A stretch of DNA of 64,000 nt from Sphingopyxis macrogoltabida (GTDB lineage: Bacteria; Pseudomonadota; Alphaproteobacteria; Sphingomonadales; Sphingomonadaceae): assembly GCA_003241685.1 (NCBI GenBank), contig QFPJ01000006.1, positions 62,001 to 126,000 on the forward strand. Direction: 5' to 3'. Within the stretch, counting starts at the first letter, position 1; every line of letters starts with the position of its first letter. The notes under the pieces are model-generated. The model had not been told where the DNA came from. It worked only from the letters and a program-made list of their open reading frames with translations, and made no database searches. The translations under genes and the position numbers were made by a program. Positions 8,050 to 17,302 of this stretch are shown one piece after another.

Positions 8050-9646
8050 CGTCCGGCCAGCGAATGACGATCGACAGGCGGTTGTCAACGGCCTCGCGCC
8101 GCCAGCTGCCTTTAAGTTGCCGTTCGATGAGCGAGCGGATGAACTGGGTCCCGAAACTTTCGGTCGCGATGTCGGGCGTCGTCGCCAGATCGCTTTCGAC
8201 CCAGCACAGTTGGATGTCGCCCGCGTCGCGGCGCCAGTCGATCGACAGGCCGCCGGTCCCGCCGAGCGCGCCATATTTGACGCTGTTGGTCACAAATTCA
8301 TGGAGGGCGAGCGAGATGGTCTGGGCGCCATCGTCGTTCAACCGCACATCGGGTCCCGTCAGCGCCGCCAGCCGGTTTTCGGACCAGCCCGCCAGTTCGA
8401 GTTCGCGCCGCACGATCGCGCGCAGGTCGACCGTGCCCACCGCGCCGGTAACGAGCATCTGCTTGGCGTCGGACAACGCGCGCAGGCGCCCGTCGAACCG
8501 TGTCTCGAAATCGGCAAGACCGTTCGATTCGCGCAGCGTGATACGCGCCAGCGCGCCGATCCGGGCGAAGGCATTCTTCATCCGGTGCGCCATTTCGCCG
8601 ATCATCAGCTCGCGATCCTCGGCGTGGCGCGCCCTTTCCTCCGCCAACGTCTGGAATGCCCCGAGCCGGCGTTGCTGGACGCGGTGCAACTGCGTCGCGA
8701 GGAGGGCGAGCGCGATTCCGAACAGCAGGATGCCGAGCGGGCGGCCGATGCGGTCGATGAATCGGCCATAGGATATACGCAGCGTCCAGCGCTGGTCGGC
8801 GACCATCAGGCGCTGATCATGCGCATCCCAGCCGATCTGTCCATGCGTGAACACGCGGGTCGCCGACGGACCCTCGCCGGCATAGACGGCGATGCCTTCG
8901 ACATCGCGGAGATGCCGGCCAAGCAACGCTTCCATCAGGTCGTCGATGCGGAAGGGAGCATAGATGAAAGCCTGAACGGGCCGGAAGCCGGGAGCCGTCG
9001 CGACCGCTTCGCCTTCGCGACGGCTGTCGGCATAGACGGGAATATAGATCAGGAAGCCGCGCTGGCGACGGTCGGCCTGTCGTTCCTGGACCAGATCGAC
9101 GAGGCCGCTGGCCGCGGGCTGTCCGGTTTGCCATGCGCGCCGCATACCCGCGCGGCGCACCGGATCGCTGTACATGTCAAACCCCAGCGCGACATGATTG
9201 CTCGATGCGCTGGGTTCGATGAGGACGATCGGAAAGCCGATGGGCTGATCGCTGGCAGGCCAGACCGATATGTCATGCCCGTAATTCTCGCGCAATTTGG
9301 CTTCGGCAGCCGCGGGCATTCCCTGTGCCATCGCAATGGCGATTCCGATGCCTTGCATCCCCGGCGCGCGCACCTGTGGCTGCAGTGCCGAGAGATAATT
9401 GCGGATGCCCGGGCCGCTGGCATCGCGATCGGATTGGTAGAGGGCGCGAACGGCCTGCAGCACCGCCAACTGATCGCCGAGGCGCATGTTGACCTGCATC
9501 GCGACACGTTGCGCCTGTTCGGCCTCGGCGCGCTGGTTGTAGAGGAAGCTGGCGGTCGCGGCGGTGATGGTGGCGAGGAGGATCAGCAATCCGACGAACC
9601 GGACCAGCACCGCCGTCAGCCGATCTGCCCATCGCGAAGGACGCAT
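8033..9646 (-). CDS. CHASE-domain HWE/HisKA_2 family sensor histidine kinase
   Basis: A 537-residue membrane sensor kinase. A first transmembrane helix is at residues 10-36, followed by an extracytoplasmic CHASE domain (about 60-270; GFDMYSDPVRRAGM and GFLIYIPVYADS are typical). A second helix lies around 300-320 (LGILLFGIALALLATQL). The kinase core has the phospho-acceptor MAHRMKNAFARI near residue 350 and the N-box HEFVTNSVKYGAL, the pattern of HWE/HisKA_2 kinases, which often act on general stress or light outputs. ATG 9644-9646 gives a short cytosolic N-terminus before the helix. Its last 17 bp overlap the start of the 5-oxoprolinase gene on the same strand, so the two are probably co-transcribed. 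No response regulator is adjacent. Confidence 0.9.
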   Translation of the reverse strand: MRPSRWADRLTAVLVRFVGLLILLATITAATASFLYNQRAEAEQAQRVAMQVNMRLGDQLAVLQAVRALYQSDRDASGPGIRNYLSALQPQVRAPGMQGIGIAIAMAQGMPAAAEAKLRENYGHDISVWPASDQPIGFPIVLIEPSASSNHVALGFDMYSDPVRRAGMRRAWQTGQPAASGLVDLVQERQADRRQRGFLIYIPVYADSRREGEAVATAPGFRPVQAFIYAPFRIDDLMEALLGRHLRDVEGIAVYAGEGPSATRVFTHGQIGWDAHDQRLMVADQRWTLRISYGRFIDRIGRPLGILLFGIALALLATQLHRVQQRRLGAFQTLAEERARHAEDRELMIGEMAHRMKNAFARIGALARITLRESNGLADFETRFDGRLRALSDAKQMLVTGAVGTVDLRAIVRRELELAGWSENRLAALTGPDVRLNDDGAQTISLALHEFVTNSVKYGALGGTGGLSIDWRRDAGDIQLCWVESDLATTPDIATESFGTQFIRSLIERQLKGSWRREAVDNRLSIVIRWPDDGASD

Positions 9647-9829
9647 TGTCCGTTTCCTGTTGATGGCCGCCGTGACGGCATTCCGCACGCAGCACCCCGC
9701 CCGATGCGCGATAGTCCCACGGCCCATGCGCGATGGCAAGCGCGCAATATGGCGGATGGTTTGTGCCATGCCGCTTGCGGCCGTGGGGCTATCGCCTATG
9801 GATGCGGAAAGGATATGCGGGAGGAAAAC

Positions 9830-10480
9830 ATGATCGTCTATGGTTCGGTGGTATCGCCCTTTGTCCGGAAACTGCTCGGCTATCTGGGCGAAAAGGGGCT
9901 GACGTTCGAGCTGAAGGGGGTCGGCATCGGCGACCCCGACCCCGGCTTCCGCGCGGCATCGCCGCTGGGAAAGATGCCCGCGATGGACGACGACGGCTTC
10001 CTGCTCGCCGACTCGAGCGCGATCATTCAGTATCTGGAGGCCAAGCACCCCGAGCCCGCGTTGATCCCCGCCGATCCGCAGGAGCGGGGACGCGTCATCT
10101 GGTGGGAGGAGTTCGCCGACACCGTGTTCGCCGCGTGCAGCGGCAAGATCTTCTTCAACCGTGTCGTCGCGCCGAAATTCCTGGGCCGCGAGGGCGATCT
10201 GGCGGCGGCGGCCATCGCCGAGACCGATGAGTTGCCGCGGCTGCTCGATTATCTGGAGGGCGCCATTCCGGCGTCGGGTTTCCTCGTCGGCGACCGTTTG
10301 ACGCTTGCTGACCTGGCCGTCGCTTCGCCGCTGATGAACTTCCGGCACTGCGGCGCGGGCGCCGACCCTACGAAACATCCGAAAGTGGCGCGCTGGAGCG
10401 CGGCGATCCTCGGCCGGCCGAGCATGGCGCCGTGGATCGAAAAGGAAGAGCGGATGATGGCGAAAGTCCTCGCCGGCTGA
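9830..10480 (+). CDS. Glutathione S-transferase family protein
   Basis: A 216-residue cytosolic GST. The N-terminal thioredoxin-like domain (1-78) starts MIVYGSVVSPFVRK, has the cis-proline loop GKMPAMDD and the glutathione gamma-Glu site ADSSAIIQYLE. The C-terminal helical domain (88-210) has the N-capping box LTLADLAVASPL. The start ATG follows GGGAGGAAAAC, a strong ribosome site. It is divergent from the sensor kinase across 183 bp. Its substrate is unknown; the catalytic residue would be a serine in the SPFVRK segment. Confidence 0.92.
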   Translation: MIVYGSVVSPFVRKLLGYLGEKGLTFELKGVGIGDPDPGFRAASPLGKMPAMDDDGFLLADSSAIIQYLEAKHPEPALIPADPQERGRVIWWEEFADTVFAACSGKIFFNRVVAPKFLGREGDLAAAAIAETDELPRLLDYLEGAIPASGFLVGDRLTLADLAVASPLMNFRHCGAGADPTKHPKVARWSAAILGRPSMAPWIEKEERMMAKVLAG

Positions 10481-10591
10481 AAAAATCGATCGCGACTGGG
10501 CTGATCCTGCCGTTGCACCGGAAATGATCGGTCCGGTGTCATCCGGTTTTCATCTTTGCGACCTAACGGCCCCTTCGAAAAGGGGAAAACC

Positions 10592-13114
10592 ATGTCCATC
10601 AGACCCACTGCCTTGCTGCTCTCCACCAGCCTGTCCGTCCTTGCCGTCACCGCCGCGCAGGCGGAAGAAGCCGACACCGGGGACACCATCGTGGTCACCG
10701 CCCAGCTGCGCGAACAGGACCCGATCGAGGTGCCGATGACGCTGAGCGTCGTTGGCGGCGATGATCTGGAACGGCTCGGCATCCAGGATTTCGAGGAATT
10801 GTCGCGGTACGTCCCCGGCTTCGTGGTGCAGAACCAGTCGCCGAACAACCCCGGCTTCGTCATTCGCGGCATCACGTCGGACAGCGGCGCCGCGACCACC
10901 GAGCCGCGCGTGTCGCTGTATCAGGACGGCGTTTCGATTTCGAAATCGCGCGGTTCCTATGTCGAGTTGTTCGATATTGACCGGGTGGAAGTCGCAAAGG
11001 GGCCGCAATCGACGCTCTATGGCCGCGGCGCGCTGATCGGCGCGGTGAACGTCATCCAGAACAAGGCGCAGATCGGTCGCAACGAAGGGGCGTTTGGGCT
11101 CTCCTATGGCAATTTCGACGCCTGGACCGTCGATGCGATGGGGAATGCGGCGATCGGCGACCAGGCCGCGATCCGCCTCGCCGGGCGGGTGCGGATGCGC
11201 GACGGCACGGTCGAGAATCTGCTGGGCGGCGAGGATTATAATTCGGTCGATACGCGCGCGGTGCGGGGTTCCTTCCGCGCCGAAACCGGCGGACTGACGT
11301 TCGACCTGATCGGCAATTATCAGGAAGATCATCCCGATGGCACCGCGTTCAAATCGATCGCTTACAACCCCACCGATCCCGTCACTGGCGCGGTGATCGG
11401 CAACCGCGGCCGCAACAGCGGCGCGGCGCTTGCCCCGGCGGCGGGGTTCGAGGACAATCGCCCGCTCGGCCTCGACCGCAAGGTCTGGGGGGTCACCGCT
11501 ATTGGTGCGCTCGACCTCGGCAATGATTTTTCGCTGCATGCGACGACGGCCTATCGCCGCTTTTCGGCGCTCGAGATTTTCGATGCAGACGGCCTGTCGC
11601 TGCCGATTTTGACGGCGGCGGAGGATGCGCGCGGGCGCCAGTTCAGCCAGGATCTGCGCATTGCCTATGACGGCAGCGCGGTCAGCGCCTTTTTCGGCGC
11701 CAGCTATTTCTTCGAGAACGGCAGCCAGCGCACCCCGGCCCAGTTCGACGAGCGCGCCGCGCTGGCGCGGCTCGCCGGTGTGCTGAACGGCGGCGGCGCG
11801 ATTCCGGGGCGACCGGCGACCGATCCGGCGCCGCTCGCGCTGTTCGGGAACACCGCCTTCACCGGGCAGTTGCTGCAGGGTGTGGCGGGGGCCTATGGCG
11901 CCGCGTTGCCGGCGGCGCAGGCACGGGCGATCGCGGCCAATTTGAAATCGGCGCATCTCGAAAGTTCGACCAATTTCTCGCGCACGCGCGCCATCGATCT
12001 ATATGGCGATGTCACCGTGCATCTGTCCGAGCGGTTCGAGGTCGGCGCGGGACTGCGGTACAGCCACGACAGCAAGCGTAGCCGTTATAGCGCGTCGGTG
12101 CTGAACGGCCGATCGATCCTCGGCGGTTTCATCGGCGCGCTGTCGCAGCCCGCGGCGGTGCGAACCGCGCTGCTTCAGGCACTGGCGGTGCCCGGTGCCG
12201 CCACCATTCCGCCGTCGACCGCCTATCCGGTGCCGCTGTTCGGCCTCGGCGCGCAGCCGACGGCGGCGAACGGGTCGACCGAAGAGGAGACGCTGAAAAG
12301 CGACGGATTTTCGTGGCGCGTCACCGCGCGCTATGCAGCGGGTGACGACAGCAGCCTCTATGCCACCTATGCGCGCGGCCGCCGGCCCGAAATTCTGTCG
12401 GCGCAGGGGCCGGCCGCGCCGTTCGCGGCGGTGCGCTTCAACACGCTGCCCGCCGAAACGGTCGACAGCTATGAGGTCGGTTTCAAGACGGCACTCGCGA
12501 ACCGCACCCTGTTCGTCGATGGCGCTGCCTTCCTCTACGACTACAGCAATTTCCAGACGACGGTTCAGCAAGGGACGCAGTTCGTCGTCACCAACGCGGG
12601 CGAGGCGCGCGGCTATGGTTTCGAGGGGCAAGTGCGCTGGGTCCCGAGCGACGCGGTGACGCTGTTCGCCTCCTATGCCTATAATCACAGCCGCTTCGAA
12701 ACCGGCGCGCGCGACGGCAATCGCTTCCGCCTGAATCCCGATCACAGCGCCGCGATCGGTGCCATCGTCGGCATCCCGGCGGGCGACGGGCGGATCAGCT
12801 TCACGCCCAGCGCGACCTGGCAGTCGAAAATCTTCTTTGACGACGACAATGACCGCCCCGACCTGCAACAGCCGCCCGCGGCGCTGGTCGCCGATAATAT
12901 CCAGGACGAACTTCAGAACGGCTATGTGCTGGTGAACGCCCGGCTCGGCTATGAAGCCCCCGGCGGTGGCTGGCGGATCGAGGCGTTTGGCGAAAATCTG
13001 TTCAACCGCAAATATATCATGGATGCCGGAAACACCGGCGACAGCCTGGGCCTGCCGACCTTCATCGCGGGCACCCCGCGCACCTATGGCATCGCGGCCA
13101 GCTTCCGCTTCTGA
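10592..13114 (+). CDS. TonB-dependent outer-membrane receptor
   Basis: An 840-residue receptor that imports a substrate across the outer membrane using TonB energy. A signal peptide ends near residue 24 (AAQA). It is followed by a TonB-box-like DTIVVTAQ, the plug domain (about 45-160, with VPGFVVQNQS, FVIRGITSDSG and VEVAKGPQSTLYGRGA) and a 22-strand barrel ending in the terminal aromatic GIAASFRF. The internal PDLQQPP and EAFGENLFNRKYIMDAG segments match sphingomonad receptors of the FecA/CirA class. A short hairpin (CCCCTTCGAAAAGGGG) directly precedes the ribosome site. The ligand cannot be named: no transporter or catabolic gene is adjacent, only purine salvage genes downstream. Confidence 0.92.
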   Translation: MSIRPTALLLSTSLSVLAVTAAQAEEADTGDTIVVTAQLREQDPIEVPMTLSVVGGDDLERLGIQDFEELSRYVPGFVVQNQSPNNPGFVIRGITSDSGAATTEPRVSLYQDGVSISKSRGSYVELFDIDRVEVAKGPQSTLYGRGALIGAVNVIQNKAQIGRNEGAFGLSYGNFDAWTVDAMGNAAIGDQAAIRLAGRVRMRDGTVENLLGGEDYNSVDTRAVRGSFRAETGGLTFDLIGNYQEDHPDGTAFKSIAYNPTDPVTGAVIGNRGRNSGAALAPAAGFEDNRPLGLDRKVWGVTAIGALDLGNDFSLHATTAYRRFSALEIFDADGLSLPILTAAEDARGRQFSQDLRIAYDGSAVSAFFGASYFFENGSQRTPAQFDERAALARLAGVLNGGGAIPGRPATDPAPLALFGNTAFTGQLLQGVAGAYGAALPAAQARAIAANLKSAHLESSTNFSRTRAIDLYGDVTVHLSERFEVGAGLRYSHDSKRSRYSASVLNGRSILGGFIGALSQPAAVRTALLQALAVPGAATIPPSTAYPVPLFGLGAQPTAANGSTEEETLKSDGFSWRVTARYAAGDDSSLYATYARGRRPEILSAQGPAAPFAAVRFNTLPAETVDSYEVGFKTALANRTLFVDGAAFLYDYSNFQTTVQQGTQFVVTNAGEARGYGFEGQVRWVPSDAVTLFASYAYNHSRFETGARDGNRFRLNPDHSAAIGAIVGIPAGDGRISFTPSATWQSKIFFDDDNDRPDLQQPPAALVADNIQDELQNGYVLVNARLGYEAPGGGWRIEAFGENLFNRKYIMDAGNTGDSLGLPTFIAGTPRTYGIAASFRF

Positions 13115-13194
13115 TCCTCATGGCGCGGCGTCCCGGCCCGGCCGGGGCGCCGTCGATATTGTGCGCCGCGACAAAAAGGGCCAAACTCGCGCGC

Positions 13195-13782
13195 ATGACG
13201 ACCGACAAGATTTTCATCAGCGCCAACGACCTGCTCGCCGATTCGCTGCGGCTGGGGATGCAGGTGATCGACAGCGGTTTTCGGCCGACGCATCTGGTCG
13301 GGATCTGGCGCGGCGGGGCGCCGGTGGGCATCGCGGTGCAGGAATTGCTCGATTATCACGGTCTGCATTGCGACCATATCGCGATCCGCACCTCCTCCTA
13401 TCACGGCATCGACCGGCAGGATCCGGAGGTGAAGGTGTTCGCGCTCGGCTATCTGATCGACACGCTCGATCCCGACGACCGCCTGCTGATCATCGACGAT
13501 GTGTTCGACAGCGGGCGCAGCATCCGCGCCTTCATCGCCGAACTGCAGGCGCGGTGCCGCCACAACATGCCCCGCGACATCCGCATTGCGACCGTTTGGT
13601 ACAAACCGCGCCGCAACATAACCGATCTGGTGCCCGATTTCTTCGTCCACGAAACCGACCGCTGGCTGATCTTCCCGCATGAGATTGATGGGCTGACGAT
13701 CGAGGAAATCCGCCTTTACAAACCCGAGGCGGCGATCATCCTGCGCGACGGCGAGGCCGAAGAGGCGGTGTCCCATGGCTGA
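13195..13782 (+). CDS. Phosphoribosyltransferase, purine salvage type
   Basis: A 195-residue type I phosphoribosyltransferase. The PRPP-binding loop LLIIDDVFDSGRSI lies around residues 97-110, and the pyrophosphate loop is GIWRGGAPVG near residue 42. The basic YKPRRN segment and the C-terminal WLIFPHEID are shared with hypoxanthine/xanthine-guanine enzymes. Its 3' end overlaps the deaminase gene by eight bases, so the two are one operon. The pair would convert adenine to hypoxanthine and then to IMP. The base specificity is inferred from that neighbour. Confidence 0.88.
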   Translation: MTTDKIFISANDLLADSLRLGMQVIDSGFRPTHLVGIWRGGAPVGIAVQELLDYHGLHCDHIAIRTSSYHGIDRQDPEVKVFALGYLIDTLDPDDRLLIIDDVFDSGRSIRAFIAELQARCRHNMPRDIRIATVWYKPRRNITDLVPDFFVHETDRWLIFPHEIDGLTIEEIRLYKPEAAIILRDGEAEEAVSHG

Positions 13783-14803
13783 CGGTTTCGCATCATCCGC
13801 CGAACGCGCGGCCTTTATCGCCGCGCTGCCCAAGGCCGAATTGCACCTGCATATCGAAGGGTCGCTGGAGCCCGAACTGATGTTCGAGCTGGCCCGGCGC
13901 AACGGCATCGCAATCCCGTTCGCCAGCGTCGAGGAGGTGCGGGCAGCCTATGCCTTTTCGAATCTGCAGGATTTCCTCGACATTTATTACCAGGGAATGG
14001 CGGTGCTGCGGACCGAGCAAGATTTCACCGACCTGACCGCCGCCTATCTGGAGCGCGCGGCGGCGGATGCCGTCCGGCACGTCGAAATCTTCTTCGATCC
14101 ACAAGGGCACACCGAACGCGGCGTCGCCTTTGAAACGGTCATCGCGGGCATCGCCCGCGCGCTCGACGATGCGAAGGCGCGGCATGGCATCTCGTCGAAG
14201 CTGATCCTTTGCTTCCTCCGCCATTTGAGCGAGGCCGAGGCCGAAGCGACGCTCGACGCGGCGCTGCCCTGGCTGGGGCGCATCGACGGCGTCGGGCTCG
14301 ATTCGTCCGAGGTCGGGCATCCGCCCGCCAAGTTCGAGCGCGTCTTTGCGCGCGCGCGCGACCTGGGGTTGAAGGTCGTCGCGCACGCGGGCGAGGAAGG
14401 CCCGCCCGCCTATGTCCACGAGGCGCTGGACCTGCTGAAAGTCGACCGCATCGACCATGGCAACCGCAGCCTGGAGGATGCGGCGCTGGTCGCGCGGCTG
14501 GCGGCGGAGGGGATGACGCTGACCGTCTGTCCGCTGTCGAACCTGAAATTGTGCGTGGTCGGCGACATGGGCGCGCATCCGCTGAGGGCCATGCTCGACG
14601 CCGGCCTGTGCGCCACGGTGAACAGCGACGATCCCAGCTATTTCGGCGGTTATGTGAACGCCAATTATCTGGCGGTTGCCGACGCGCTCGACTTGTCGAA
14701 GGCCGATCTGGTGACGCTGGCGCGCAACAGCTTCATCGGCTCCTTTCTGGAGGATGGCGAGAAGGCGGCGCACTTCGCCGCGATCGACGCCTACACGGGT
14801 TGA
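13775..14803 (+). CDS. Adenosine/adenine deaminase family protein, probably adenine deaminase
   Basis: A 342-residue zinc amidohydrolase of the adenosine deaminase superfamily. Zinc and catalytic motifs are in the expected order: HLHIEG (about residue 24), VVAHAGEEG (about 203), DRIDHGNR, and NSDDPSYFGGYVNANY (about 282). The CPLSNLKLCVV and GAHPLRAMLDAG segments are those of the adenine aminohydrolase (Aah1-like) branch rather than classical adenosine deaminase, so adenine is the better guess. It overlaps the phosphoribosyltransferase gene and completes a salvage route. It is about the usual family length and looks intact. Confidence 0.9.
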   Translation: MADGFASSAERAAFIAALPKAELHLHIEGSLEPELMFELARRNGIAIPFASVEEVRAAYAFSNLQDFLDIYYQGMAVLRTEQDFTDLTAAYLERAAADAVRHVEIFFDPQGHTERGVAFETVIAGIARALDDAKARHGISSKLILCFLRHLSEAEAEATLDAALPWLGRIDGVGLDSSEVGHPPAKFERVFARARDLGLKVVAHAGEEGPPAYVHEALDLLKVDRIDHGNRSLEDAALVARLAAEGMTLTVCPLSNLKLCVVGDMGAHPLRAMLDAGLCATVNSDDPSYFGGYVNANYLAVADALDLSKADLVTLARNSFIGSFLEDGEKAAHFAAIDAYTG

Positions 14804-14806
14804 CCG

Positions 14807-15190
14807 TCAGCGCGGGTGGCGACGGGCGAGTGCGATTCCGGCGAGATTCCGGGTTCGGGAGATATGCCGGAGCGGTGGCATGGGATCGTCGCCGAGGAGC
14901 GCGCGACAGGCGGCGAGATGGCGCGCCGCGCTCCCCCGTGCGGGGGCCTTTCCCGTGGCCTGCGCGATGACCGCGGCGGCGTCGCCGAGCAGGATGCCGT
15001 CCGTGATGCCGCGTTCGCCCATCAGGCGCAGCGCGGCGATCAGCGCGCGCCATTCGGCATCCATGCTGCCGCCGGCGCCGATGTCGTCCTCGATATGGAC
15101 GATGCCGCCGATGACGACCGCGATTTCCATCGGGCCGGGGTTCGGGCGGCATCCGCCGTCGAAATAGATTTTGGTCCGGCGGGCGGTCAT
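14807..15190 (-). CDS. RNase H-like fold protein
   Basis: A 127-residue protein with the RNase HI/reverse-transcriptase-like signature YFDGGCRPNPGPMEIAVVI at residues 9-27 and a second acidic helix (SMDAEWRALIAALRLM) around residues 42-58. The Asp and Glu of these motifs are two of the catalytic carboxylates, and a further Asp lies in ILLGDAAAVI. The chain is shorter than RNase HI and lacks the basic protrusion, like the many RNase H-like orphans of alphaproteobacteria. It converges with the deaminase gene (three-base gap) and is followed by a TonB receptor gene. Confidence 0.75.
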   Translation of the reverse strand: MTARRTKIYFDGGCRPNPGPMEIAVVIGGIVHIEDDIGAGGSMDAEWRALIAALRLMGERGITDGILLGDAAAVIAQATGKAPARGSAARHLAACRALLGDDPMPPLRHISRTRNLAGIALARRHPR

Positions 15191-15208
15191 GCGCCCTTCC
15201 TTATCCGT

Positions 15209-17302
15209 TCAGAATTTCCCGCGCACCGAAAAGACGAAGATCGGGCCGATCAGCCGGTCGCGTTCCTCGACGAAGGCGATCGGGCTGTCGCCGCGCACGC
15301 CGGTGTAGACGGTGCGGTCGCGCCGCGACCGGGCGTTGACGATGTTGGAAACCTGCGCCCGGACGGTCAGGCCCAGGACATCCTTGTGTTCGACAAAGGC
15401 CGAGGCCCACACCGGCCCCTCCCAGATCCGGTCGATCTGGTTGCGGCGATAGCTCGGCTGATTGTGCGAATATTCGATATTGCTGCCCCACGCCCAATTG
15501 GTGGCGGGAATGTCGTGGCGCACGCCAAGTTCGAGCACCGTGTCGGTGAAGCCGTTCCACTGCCGCTTTTCGCCGGTGAAGGGATCGCGCAGCGATGATT
15601 TCTGGAACAGCGCCCGCGTGTTGATCTTGAAGCCCTTGAGGCCGGCCGGATCGAGGTTGATGGTCGATGTCCAGTCGATCGCGCCCGCCTTCGCCTTGGC
15701 GATATTGCCCACCGCTTCGCCGTCGGGTCCGACCGGGATCACGTCGACGCGGTCCTCGACATCACGGTAGATCAGCAGGATTTTGGTCGAGCCCCAGGCT
15801 CCGAACTTCTTGTTGATTTCCGCCTCATAGGTCCAGTCCTGCTGGGGCCTCAAATCATTGTTGCTTTCATTCTGGTTGCCGTCGTTGAGAAAGGCGCGGG
15901 CGAGAAAGTCGTAGAAGCTGAGTTGCAGGACCCGCCGCCGCAGTTTCACCGATATGTCGAAATCGGCGGACGGTGCCCATGCCAGCGACACCGAGCCCTT
16001 GGGCCGGAAGAAGCTGCGCGTCAGGCCGTTCACGCCCGTCTGGGTGATCGTCGAATGTTCCGCGCCGGCGATGACTTGAAAGCTCAGCTTGTCGGTCAGC
16101 TTGCGGCCGAAACTCAAAAGGCCTTCGTACCGATCCTCGCTGACGCCGCCGGTGCCGCCCTCGAACGGCACGTCGACGAACTGGCCCGACGGGTCGAGCA
16201 GCGCGATCGAGGCGACATTGTCCAGCGTGTTAAACGCCGCCTCGCCCGACAATTGCCAATCGCCCCCCAGCATCTTCCACTGATATTCGCCGCGCCCGAT
16301 CGTTTCGCCAAGATCGCCGGTCTGCGCGAAGCGGTCGCCGGTCGCGACGCCGCCCTCCGGGCGCGAGATGATTTCCTGCGAATAGGGTTCGTGGCTGAAC
16401 CGGCGCAGGCCGATCAGCTTCAGCTTGCCCGGGCCCAGGCCGAATTGCCAGTCGCCGCTGACCTCGTAATTCCAGCTGTCGGCATTTTCGCGCACCGTGC
16501 GGATGCGGTCGGGAAGGCCGGGGCCGGTGCGGACGCCATCTTCGTAATAGCGGTCATACTTGCGCTGATAATGGCCGCCCAGATTGACGATCGTGTCGCC
16601 CGCCGGGTCCCAGCTGATGCGGGCCGACAGCTTCGGCGTGTCATAATGGGTGTGCCAGATGTCGCTGCGCCGTTCGATGATCTGCCCCGCGCCGTCCTGG
16701 ATCAGCGTTGGGCCGCCCGCGCCGCTGCGCGCCGAATCGTCATTGTTGAGCGCGGCTTCATATTCCACGTCGCCCTGGCGGCCGCGCACCGATATGTCGC
16801 CGCGTGTCAGCAGCGGGTCGGTATAATGCGCGCGAAACTGGGGCTTCCAGGAAAACTGCCCCGAAAAATTATCGGCGCGGTAAACGATATTGGCGACCTG
16901 TCCCGACAGGCCCGGAATATCGAGCGTCGCACCGTCGAGGATCTCGATCCGCTCGACATTGCCGGCCGGAATGCGCGACAATTGGGTGTACATGTCGTCG
17001 GCCTTGTTCGACGGCCGTTCGCCGTTGAACAATACATTGCCCGTCGCCTGTCCCAGCCCGCGCAGATTTTCATTGTCGCGGATCTGGAAGCTGGGAACCT
17101 GAACCAGCATGTCATAGGCGTTTTTGGGGGCGTAGCGCGCAAAGTCGGCGGGGGTATAGATCTGTCGCCCCGCCGTCGTCGCGGTCGACGGAATCTCGGC
17201 GGGCGCGGGGGGCGGCGTGTCACCGGTCGGCGCCGCCTCCTGTGCGGCGAGCGGGGCCGCCAGCGCGGCCGTCATCGCGAGCAGGCTGACGCGGCGGATC
17301 AC
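15209..17302 (-). CDS. TonB-dependent receptor, last gene of a BlaI-controlled operon
   Basis: A 697-residue outer-membrane protein. The signal peptide ends near AAPLAAQE and is followed by a proline-rich spacer (about 24-45), a plug domain (YDMLVQVPSFQIRDNENLRG, then VLFNGERPSNKADD and NVERIEILDGATLDIPG) and a beta-barrel ending in IFVFSVRGKF. The start is GTG at 17300-17302, overlapping the upstream stop as GTGA, which indicates translational coupling. The barrel lacks long extracellular insertions, and the plug belongs to the outer-membrane receptor type that often accompanies peptide or regulatory genes rather than siderophore genes. Gene order ties it to the BlaI/M56 sensor system; the ligand is unknown. 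Confidence 0.88.
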   Translation of the reverse strand: MIRRVSLLAMTAALAAPLAAQEAAPTGDTPPPAPAEIPSTATTAGRQIYTPADFARYAPKNAYDMLVQVPSFQIRDNENLRGLGQATGNVLFNGERPSNKADDMYTQLSRIPAGNVERIEILDGATLDIPGLSGQVANIVYRADNFSGQFSWKPQFRAHYTDPLLTRGDISVRGRQGDVEYEAALNNDDSARSGAGGPTLIQDGAGQIIERRSDIWHTHYDTPKLSARISWDPAGDTIVNLGGHYQRKYDRYYEDGVRTGPGLPDRIRTVRENADSWNYEVSGDWQFGLGPGKLKLIGLRRFSHEPYSQEIISRPEGGVATGDRFAQTGDLGETIGRGEYQWKMLGGDWQLSGEAAFNTLDNVASIALLDPSGQFVDVPFEGGTGGVSEDRYEGLLSFGRKLTDKLSFQVIAGAEHSTITQTGVNGLTRSFFRPKGSVSLAWAPSADFDISVKLRRRVLQLSFYDFLARAFLNDGNQNESNNDLRPQQDWTYEAEINKKFGAWGSTKILLIYRDVEDRVDVIPVGPDGEAVGNIAKAKAGAIDWTSTINLDPAGLKGFKINTRALFQKSSLRDPFTGEKRQWNGFTDTVLELGVRHDIPATNWAWGSNIEYSHNQPSYRRNQIDRIWEGPVWASAFVEHKDVLGLTVRAQVSNIVNARSRRDRTVYTGVRGDSPIAFVEERDRLIGPIFVFSVRGKF

